From Neoarius graeffei (Eukaryota; Chordata; Actinopteri; Siluriformes; Ariidae): 64,000 bases of DNA. The notes below the pieces were generated by a model that was given only the letters and a program-made list of their open reading frames with translations, made no database searches and was not told the DNA's origin. The position numbers and the translations under genes are program-made. Location of the stretch: positions 11,752,915 to 11,816,914 of the forward strand of contig NC_083572.1 of assembly GCF_027579695.1 (NCBI RefSeq), written 5' to 3'. Of this stretch, positions 56,546-64,000 are shown in pieces. Position 1 is the stretch's first letter. Every line of letters starts with the position of its first letter.

Positions 56546-57272
56546 CTTTGAGATCACAATTTTTCCCATTCTGATGTTTGAACATTGTGAAAATATATAT
56601 AATTTTTTTATGCACACACACCCCTTATTAGAATTCGGGAGAGCAAGTCGCTGCTGCAAATTGAAAACATATTGATTCTCCCTCTGTTCCCATCGTCCCA
56701 TCGCCTGTGTGCAGACCAGAGAGGGAGGGACGGGCAGATGGAAGAGACAGACAGAGACAGACATGAAGGACAGAACAGGGTCAGCAATGGCAAGCCACTG
56801 AGGTTCAAGAACAAAACATAGAAGATATGATTTGGTCTGGAACACTATAGAAATAATCCGAGAGAGATATACAGTAGTTTCAGCTTAAAGGGCCTTCTGA
56901 AAAACCAACTGCATTCATTCATCTACCACCAGAACCATTCAAATGTGGGTTTTAGATTCTTTTTGTTGTTGTTTGTTTTTATTCTTTTTATGAATTCCTT
57001 TTGGCAAGAAGAGATGGTTTAAGTTTTTTGTTTTCCAATTACTTTGTCATTTAAATGTGTAAAATATTAGCATCATAATATCACAGAATTGCAACAAAAT
57101 CATTGAAAAAAACGAGAAATGCGAACAAACTTGGTCGAGACATGGATTCTGAGGATTCTGTGCCATCTTTTAGCTTGGGTCATTTGCTGCGATCAAGTTA
57201 ACGTGAACTGACTCGCAAATTCCTCACAATTGATTCAATTTCAATATAAATTGAATACAAATATGATGTACC

Positions 57273-57644
57273 AGGGGTGGCACGGTGGTGTAGTGGTTAG
57301 CGCTGTCGCCTCACAGCAAGAAGGTCCTGGGTTCGAGCCCCGTGGCCGGCGAGGGCCTTTCTGTGTGGAGTTTGCATGTTCTCCCCGTGTCCGCGTGGGT
57401 TTCCTCCGGGTGCTCCGGTTTCCCCCACAGTCCAAAGACATGCAGGTTAGGTTAACTGGTGACTCTAAATTGACCATAGGTGTGAATGTGAATGGTTGTC
57501 TGTGTCTATGTGTCAGCCCTGTGATGACCTGGCGACTTGTCCAGGGTGTACCCCGCCTTTCGCCCGTAGTCAGCTGGGATAGGCTCCAGCTTGCCTGCGA
57601 CCCTGTAGAAGGATAAAGCGGCTAGAGATAATGAGATGAGATGA
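57273..57644 (+). mobile_element. V-SINE, copy 8
   Basis: TSD GATGTACC (57265-57272, 57645-57652), shorter than for other copies because the tail repeat overlaps it. Confidence 0.9.
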
Positions 57645-58044
57645 GATGTACCGGTACTTGTTGATTGTTATTGGATTTCAATAATTCAGCATTTGTGTTT
57701 TAAGTCAATAACTAGAATCTCTGTGAATTTCTCCATCTCCCTGGAGAGATTGATTCGATTGATCCAGCAATCCTCAATTCGGAATAAGATTTACATCACA
57801 ACCTAATGACCTGTCTCTCTCTCTCTCTCTGTGTCTCCTCCTTCTGTCTGCCCCTCTCTGTTGGATTACATGTCAATCCTGAGACCGAGATGCTGACCTC
57901 TTCTGGTCCTCAGACTCACCTGATCCATCCTGATGCCCTACGTCTGGCTGGAGTCTCATCACATCGCTCCTGTAGAGGACGGTCCCATATGGACAGTCGA
58001 TAGTTGCAGTTGGAAGACGGCTCTGGACACTTACAGAAAATGTT

Positions 58045-59094
58045 GTGGGAGTTAAGGGAACGGCCCTCTCCTGGCTCAGCTCTTATTTAACTGATCGTTA
58101 TCAGTATGTTGATAAAAATGGTGATATTTCTAGACGTACTGAGGTAAAGTTTGGTGTTCCACAAGGTTCTGTCTTGGGTCCACTGCTTTTTTCTTTATAT
58201 ATGTTACCTCTGGGTGATATTATTCATAAACATTTTATTAGTTTCCACTGTTATGGTGATGACACACAGTTGTATGTTTCTGCAAAACCTGATGAGAGAC
58301 ACCAGCTTTATAGAATTGAGGAATGCGTTAAGGACATTAGACACTGGATGCTTATTAATTTCCTTCTGCTTAACTCTGACAAGACTGAAGTACTTGTACT
58401 AGGACCACATGCAGCTAGAAGTAAGTTTTCTGATTACACAGTGACTCTGGATGGCCTTTCTGTTTCTTCACATGCAGCAGTAAAAGACCTCGGAGTGATT
58501 ATTGACCCCAGTCTTTCATTCGAAACTCACATTGATAACATTAGCCAGATAGCTTTCTTTCATCTGAGAAATATTGCCAAGATAAGAAATTTAATGTCAC
58601 TACATGATGCGGAAAAACTAGTTCATGCTTTTGTTACCTCCAGGTTGGATTATTGTAATGCCTTACTGTCTGGATGTTCCAATAAGTGCATAAACAAGCT
58701 CCAGTTAGTTCAAAATGCAGCAGCAAGAGTCCTTACTAGAACTAGAAAATATGACCACATCACGCCTGTCTTATCCACACTGCATTGGCTCCCAATCAAA
58801 TTTCGTACTGATTATAAAATACTACTACTAACCTTTAAAGCACTGAATGGTCTCGCGCCACAGTACCTGAGTGAACTTCTGCTCCTCTATGACCTGCCAC
58901 GCCTACTTAGATCAAAAGGTGCAGGCTATCTGCTGGTACCTCGTATAGTGAAGGCTACATCAGGGGGCAGAGCCTTTTCTTACAAAACCCCACAGTTATG
59001 GAACAGCCTTCCAAGTAATGTTCGGGAATCAGACACAGTCTCAGCGTTTAAGTCTAGGCTGAAAACATATCTGTTTAGCCAAGCCCTTTGTTAA
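58045..59094 (+). CDS. Reverse transcriptase, C-terminal half (Rex1-like LINE)
   Basis: 349 codons, uninterrupted. It would copy LINE RNA at a nicked target. Motifs: WLSSYLTDRYQYV, then FGVPQGSVLGPLLFSLYMLP (RT motif B), FHCYGDDTQLYV (motif C, YGDD where most fish copies have YADD), LLLNSDKTEVLVLGP, KDLGVIIDPSLSFETHI and VTSRLDYCNALLSG. The C-terminus HWLPIKFRTDYKILLLTFKA and LWNSLPSNVRESDTVSAFKS is typical of CR1/Rex1-group LINEs. The endonuclease and N-terminal RT motifs are missing, so the apparent ATG is only the first Met of a truncated frame. Not functional alone, but recently open. Confidence 0.88.
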   Translation: MGVKGTALSWLSSYLTDRYQYVDKNGDISRRTEVKFGVPQGSVLGPLLFSLYMLPLGDIIHKHFISFHCYGDDTQLYVSAKPDERHQLYRIEECVKDIRHWMLINFLLLNSDKTEVLVLGPHAARSKFSDYTVTLDGLSVSSHAAVKDLGVIIDPSLSFETHIDNISQIAFFHLRNIAKIRNLMSLHDAEKLVHAFVTSRLDYCNALLSGCSNKCINKLQLVQNAAARVLTRTRKYDHITPVLSTLHWLPIKFRTDYKILLLTFKALNGLAPQYLSELLLLYDLPRLLRSKGAGYLLVPRIVKATSGGRAFSYKTPQLWNSLPSNVRESDTVSAFKSRLKTYLFSQALC

Positions 59095-59858
59095 TGGTGC
59101 TTATGAGGTAAAGGTGTAGATCTGGAGGATCCTCAGACATACTGTAGTGTTTTGGTAAACTGGGATGTATGGATGCTGTCAGTCCCCACTCGCTTGCTCA
59201 CTCGAGTTTGTTGACGGTGTAGTGGCTGCTGCTTTATGTCCCGGGGCTCCCTCATGCCTGTGTTACCGTCTGGCTCTCCCCTTTTAGTTATGCTGTCATA
59301 GTTAGTTACCGGAGTCCCTCCTTGTACTCAGTGCAATACGTATACTGTTCCTACTTATTCAGGTGACATTGGGCATACCTAACAACCTGTGTTTTCTCTC
59401 CCCTCCCCCCAAATCTGTCCCTCTGAGTTACATGGAGTCAACAGGAAATCTTTTGGTGGAGAGGGTGGAGACCTCGACTGGCTCTTGTAGCCTGCAGGGA
59501 ATCGGCCGTCTGACATTCTGTCGCATGTCCCAGACCCGGTGAAATGTAACTGAATTGTCTTGGCCAGCCCTAAGGGTCCCATCTGCATCTGCCTGCGCTC
59601 ACTCTGATCTATAATTCCAACTGTCTCATTGCTGAGGAGTGTGCTCCCATCACCCAATCAAGCATCCAGCCAGAGCAGGTCATGATATTTTTTAACCATA
59701 TTAACATGCCATTGTTGTGTATTATGCCTGATGTCAGGACTCTCGTCTCTGCGAGCCTACCACACAGACTTAATACTTGTGTTATTTTTAGACATTGACA
59801 CCTGTTGCCTACACTTATTCAGGTGACATTGGGCATACCTATCAACCTGTGTTTTCTC

Positions 59859-59880
59859 CCCCCCCCCCCCCCCCCCCCCC
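59859..59880. repeat. Poly-C run
   Basis: 22 C in a row within the LINE 3' region; the copy at 59400 has a shorter mixed run. Confidence 0.95.
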
Positions 59881-60440
59881 AAATCTGTCCCTCTGAGTTA
59901 CATGTCAGTCCTGGGATCGAGATGCTGACCTCTTCTGCTCCTCGGACTTGCTTGATCCATCCTGGTGCCCTGTGTCTGGTTGGAGTCTCATCGCATTGCT
60001 CCTGTAGAGGACGGCCCCATGTGGACAGTTGAAAGTCACACCTGGAGGACGCTCTGGACTCTTACAGTAATGCTTTTATGGCTGAGGACTACAGTTGACT
60101 TGCTAACTTTAGGACTGCAGTTGTCATGAACAATTTTGCACTCAAGTTTCCATCAATGAAGAGTTACAACATCAAAGAAACTGTCTTCATGTTAAAACTG
60201 TTAATATTATAGTCAGGCTGTCTGTTGTTGCCCAAATGAAGATGGGTTCCCTTTTGAGTCTGGTTCCTCTCGAGGTTTCTTCCTCATGTCGTCTGAGGGA
60301 GTTTTTCCTTGCCACCGTCACCACAGGCTTGCTCATTGGGGATAGATTAGGGATAAAATTAGCTCATGTTTTAAGTCGTTCAAATTCTGTAAAGCTGCTT
60401 TGTGACAATGTTTATTGTTAAAAGCGCTATACAAATAAAC

Positions 60441-61552
60441 TTGACTTGTCTTGACTACAGTAACACATTTATGCCTGAGGACTACAGTTGACACTAACTT
60501 TCAGACTGCGGTTGTCATGAACAGTTTCGCACTCAAGTCTCCATCAATAAACAGTTGATAACATCAACAAAATAGACTTCAGGCTAAAGCTATACTGAAT
60601 TTCCTGGTTACATAATTGTAATTGGTGACTATATAGTACATTGTTATTAAAGCGAGTTATTTATGTATAATCACGCTATCTGTTATCACCCAAATGAGGA
60701 TGGGTTCCCTTTTGAGTCTGGTTCCTCTTGAGGTTTCTTCCTCGTGTCATCTGAGGGAGTTTTACCTTGCCACACTGTAAAAAAAAAATCCGTTGTTTTT
60801 ACGGAAAAACACTGGCAGCTGTGGTTGCCAGAATAATCCTGTTAAAAATACAGTGAAATGTAAACAACATTACAGAATAACTTGTACATTTCACTGGGAT
60901 TCCATGTACAATTCATGATAACTAAATGTAAATTTTACAGGTATTCAATGTACAATCAATACATAACTGTTAATTTTACGGATATTCATTGTCCAATAAA
61001 AAAGCATCTAGGAATGAATTGCGAGTGTTCTCGATTATTGGTTTTTGTGGCTCCAAAATGATGGTTACAAGCAATGATCTACTAGACAGATATTTTATTT
61101 GATTTAGAGTTTTACGAAATGTGCCGGAGAGCCTCTACTGACATTTTTTTATTTTTTTAACAGGGCAATGATGTAATTTTAACTATCACATTCTGTTTTA
61201 GTATTACAGTTTGTCTGTGTTTAAACTACAACAATTTGTAAATTCTACAAAAAAAATATGATCAATTCAACATATTCTTACTGTTAAATTAACAGTGGTA
61301 TGTGGTTAGGAGTTTTACAGTATATTGATGTAAATTACACACTGCTTCATTGTTTTTGTATTTACAGTTTTTTTATGTCATGATTTTACATAAATTCACT
61401 GTTAATTCTACGGACATTTTTTACAGCGCACCGTCACCACAAGGGATAAATTAGAGATAAATTAGCTCATGTTTAAAGTTGTTAATTTTCTATAAAGCTG
61501 CTTTGCGACAATGTCTGTTGTTAAAAGCGCGATTCGAATAAACTTGACTTAC
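60441..61552 (+). mobile_element. Second Rex1-like 3' module, interrupted
   Basis: 60450-60530 repeats 60065-60165 (GGACTACAGTTGAC and the TGTCATGAACA block); 60690-60773 and 61429-61552 repeat the terminal module to AATAAACTTGACTT. A MITE splits it at 60774-61428. Confidence 0.78.
60774..61428. mobile_element. MITE in LINE 3' module
   Basis: Inverted ends ACTGTAAAAAAAAAATCCGT and complement of ACGGACATTTTTTACAGCG. CAC on both sides (60771-60773, 61429-61431). The intact sister module at about 60315 shows the empty site CTTGCCACCGTCACC. Confidence 0.75.
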
Positions 61553-61784
61553 ATAAAAAGATACACAAAGCAGAGCTGGGAATTTTTTTGAAATGTGAGA
61601 TGAGTTCTTACCAGTTATTTATTTCACACTTCATATTTCCTTCTCTCCTTCTCACTCGAAAGTCTGCATCAGCCATTTTACACAAGAAACATCCCTCATA
61701 TTCGGAATTTTCAACTCTTTTTTTCATGAAATATGAGCTGTTTATATTCCCCTGAGGTGATTTAAACAGCATCTAATTGTATGT

Positions 61785-62160
61785 CCATCCATCCATTATC
61801 TGTAGCCGCTTTATCCTGTTCTACAGGGTCGCAGGCAAGCTGGAGCCTATCCCAGCTGACTACGGGCGAAAGGCGGGGTACACCCTGGACAAGTCGCCAG
61901 GTCATCACAGGGCTGACACATAGACACAGACAACCATTCACACTCACATTCACACCTACGGTCAATTTAGAGTCACCAGTTAACCTAACCTGCATGTCTT
62001 TGGACTGTGGGGGAAACCGGAGCACCCGGAGGAAACCCACGTGGACACGGGGAGAACATGCAAACTCCACACAGAAAGGCCCTCGTCGGCCACTGGGCTC
62101 GAACCCAGGACCTTCTTGCTGTGAGGCAACAGTGCTAACCACTACACTACCGTGCCGCCC
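61785..62160 (-). mobile_element. V-SINE, copy 9
   Basis: TSD TCTAATTGTATGT (61772-61784, 62161-62173). The tail repeat is CATC-type (ATGG on the minus strand) instead of ATGAG. Confidence 0.93.
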
Positions 62161-62249
62161 TCTAATTGTATGTGTACTGTGTAATTGTGGTCTCTTGCCT
62201 AGAGACTCTTCTTTTTACATCATTTTCCCAACTGCTATGTGGGGTTGAT

Positions 62250-62360
62250 GTGGAGAGGTTGAGCCAATAGTGATAAGGGCCATGCCCAAGGGCCCAACAG
62301 TGGCAGGTTGGCAGGGATGGAGCTCGAACCCTCAACCCACCAATTAGTATCTTGATTAAT
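62250..62360 (-). mobile_element. tRNA-like SINE fragment
   Basis: The minus strand has a B-box-like GGTTCGAGCTC followed by GTTGGGCCCTTGGGCATGGC, a motif of several fish SINEs. Ends not defined. Confidence 0.45.
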
Positions 62361-62511
62361 TCTGTTAACATCTCTCAAATTTAAAAGTATTTCGGATACA
62401 CCATTTGGAAGGGTTTATTAATTCGATAATTATTTGAGACAGGTGTTATAGAAAGCCTGGTTTGGAAATTCATGATATACACATATTGTCAGGAAAAACA
62501 CTGACTTTTAT

Positions 62512-62785
62512 TCAATTCAATTCAATTTTATTACCTCCACCAACTTTGTTGGAGGAGGTTATGTTTTTGTCTCCATTTGTTTGTTTGTTTGTTTGTTTCT
62601 TTTCTCAATGTAACTTAAAAAATAGTGAACGAATTTTGATGAAACTTTGAAGAAAGGTGAGCCATGGTCCAGGGAACAATTGATGAGATTTAGATACAAA
62701 TCCAGATCTGTATATTGTTCCAGAATATTCTAGTATGTAGCGTGGTGGAGGTATGCACTCTACCAAGTGCCCTTCTAGTTTGTAT
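62512..62785. mobile_element. LINE tail remnant and a TTTG-rich interspersed element
   Basis: CAATTCAATTCAATTTTATT (62512-62531) is the reverse of a Rex1-type tail. It adjoins a common fish element starting CCTCCACCAACTTTGTTGGA, with a GTTT run, and ending GGTGGAGGTATGCACTCTAC and CAAGTGCCCTTCTAGTTT. Confidence 0.6.
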
Positions 62786-62813
62786 AATGTTTTTCACAAT
62801 GGATATTGTCACA

Positions 62814-63183
62814 GGCGGCACGGTGGTGTAGTGGTTAGCGCTGTCGCCTCACAGCAAGAAGGTCCGGGTTCGAGCCCCGTGGCCGGCGAGGGCCTTTCTG
62901 TGCGGAGTTTGCATGTTCTCCCCGGGTCCGCGTGGGTTTCCTCCGGGTGCTCTGGTTTCCCCCACAGTCCAAAGACATGCAGGTTAGGTTAACTGGTGAC
63001 TCTAAATTGACCGTAGGTGTGAATGTGAGTGTGAATGGTTGTCTATGTGTCAGCCCTGTGATGACCTGGCGACTTGTCCAGGGTGTACCCCGCCTTTCGC
63101 CCGTAGTCAGCTGGGATAGGCTCCAGCTTGCCTGCGACCCTGTAGAACAGGATAAAGCGGCTAGAGATAATGAGATGAGATGA
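62814..63183 (+). mobile_element. V-SINE, copy 10
   Basis: TSD GATATTGTCACA (62802-62813, 63184-63195). The junction GTAGAACAGGATAAAGCGGC is in its full form here. Confidence 0.94.
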
Positions 63184-63239
63184 GATATTGTCACAAAGAA
63201 GCTTTACGGAAATATAAAAAAATGCGGATGTACACTTTA

Positions 63240-63320
63240 CATATATCTCAAATTTATAAATTTGTCCCTAATGAGCAAGCCAGAGGTAATGGTGGCAAGG
63301 AAAATCTCCCTGTGCTTTCA
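63240..63320 (-). mobile_element. Rex1-like 3' module remnant
   Basis: The minus strand reads TTTTCCTTGCCACCATTACC and CTTGCTCATTAGGGACAAAT, as in the module at 60300-60350. From 63320 to 64000 there is a poly-G run (63378-63390) and no gene that I recognise. Confidence 0.6.
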
Positions 63321-64000
63321 TGTTTCCCAGGAACAAACACTGAGAAGGTGGCCTGAAAGGTACAATAAGTAACAAAGGGGGGGGGGGGGCAAAAGTGGAC
63401 AACTGACAGAACCCTGAGGTATACCATTTTATAATCCATTGAATTATTTATGCGAAAATATCAAAACAACTGCTATTAAATCTTAGCCCTGTGGAGAATT
63501 AGAATTTGACCATGTAATTAGTGTGCATCCAGTAAAAAGCAGAAATCCAAATGTGGTATTTGAAATCATGCCAAGCAAAGACAGAAGAAACAGGAGCCAG
63601 AATTCTTATCTAAGAAAACCCCTGGCATGTAATGTTCGCCTCCAAACACAACTGATTCAACTCATCAACTGATGATCAAGTTCTTCATGTGAGCAAGTGG
63701 AACATTTAAACTGTGCAGAGTAGAGACTGATAAAATAATTCTCTTACTGCAGTTCTTAGAGGATGTCTAATGACATCATTCTGTTCGGGGAAGCGAGAAG
63801 ACAATGAAAACAAGCCAGGGATATTGCTCTCGAAATTCAAACTCTCAATCGATAAACTAAAGGCACATTTGGTTGTTTAGACTGCAGCGTAACACCATGA
63901 CACAACCTTTTCAGGCAACGATACTCAAACCTGTTGCCGGTATGTTTTTGTCAGGAAAAGATGAACAATCAGAGACCGGAATTTTCCATGTGACTTTTAT

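Larger units (their letters stand above)
57850..60440 (+). mobile_element. Rex1/Babar-like LINE, 5'-truncated, with 3' UTR
   Basis: It holds a reverse-transcriptase ORF (58045-59094) and a long 3' region ending AAAGCGCTATACAAATAAAC near 60430, the ending common to Rex1-type LINEs of fish. The segment 57860-58035 recurs at 59900-60070, so UTR-like sequence lies on both sides of the ORF. A poly-C run (59859-59880) is inside. Confidence 0.8.

Noticed and set aside
61762..62248. Protein genes on both strands of V-SINEs (also at 3814, 6507, 9620, 46699, 49024, 50796, 57230, 62753)
   Set aside because: The same frames recur in every copy of the SINE and follow its sequence; they are open by chance.

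Overview
The window is nuclear DNA of a bony fish. It holds one spliced vertebrate gene with all of its coding exons, embedded in a dense mass of nested transposable elements. The element mix is teleost: ten copies of a tRNA-headed SINE of the DANA/V-SINE type, a Rex1/Babar-like LINE, an I/Nimb-type LINE, several Tc1-like families with about 200-bp inverted repeats, many hAT elements, Kolobok and Harbinger-like elements, and solo LTRs. An ostariophysan such as a catfish is my guess, with low confidence. There are no bacterial genes, operons or CRISPR arrays.

Region 1 (about 0.4-20.8 kb) is a nest of insertions. A minus-strand I-type LINE, whose ORF1 carries three CCHC knuckles, lies in pieces over 17 kb. 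The pieces are separated by a tRNA SINE (itself broken by an LTR and a hAT element), a V-SINE, a 6.8-kb composite hAT, a second hAT that carries a Tc1 copy, and a 5.4-kb block. Target-site duplications (TSDs) identify most insertions and give their order. The 6.8-kb hAT keeps two phase-matched exons of its own transposase and contains a Kolobok element with a THAP-domain exon.

Region 2 (20.8-25.4 kb) holds an interrupted SINE, a decayed minus-strand THAP-domain gene and a Harbinger-like element.

Region 3 (25.44-44.75 kb, plus strand) is eif3d, encoding subunit d of translation initiation factor eIF3. Fourteen coding exons join to a 551-codon frame with every internal junction at GT/AG. Its introns have been inflated by at least a dozen elements. 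One hAT sits 8 bp inside intron 13, so that its TSD contains the splice donor.

Region 4 (44.75-64 kb) has no host gene that I recognise. It holds Tc1-like copies, one of them with an uninterrupted transposase ORF, six V-SINEs, a 5'-truncated Rex1-like LINE with a 349-codon reverse-transcriptase ORF, duplicated LINE 3' modules and several interspersed repeats. About 2 kb around 47.2-49.1 kb and the last 0.7 kb look unique and non-coding.

I see no new functional system. What stands out is how exactly the insertion history can be read: empty sites, split reading frames that rejoin, and nested TSDs.
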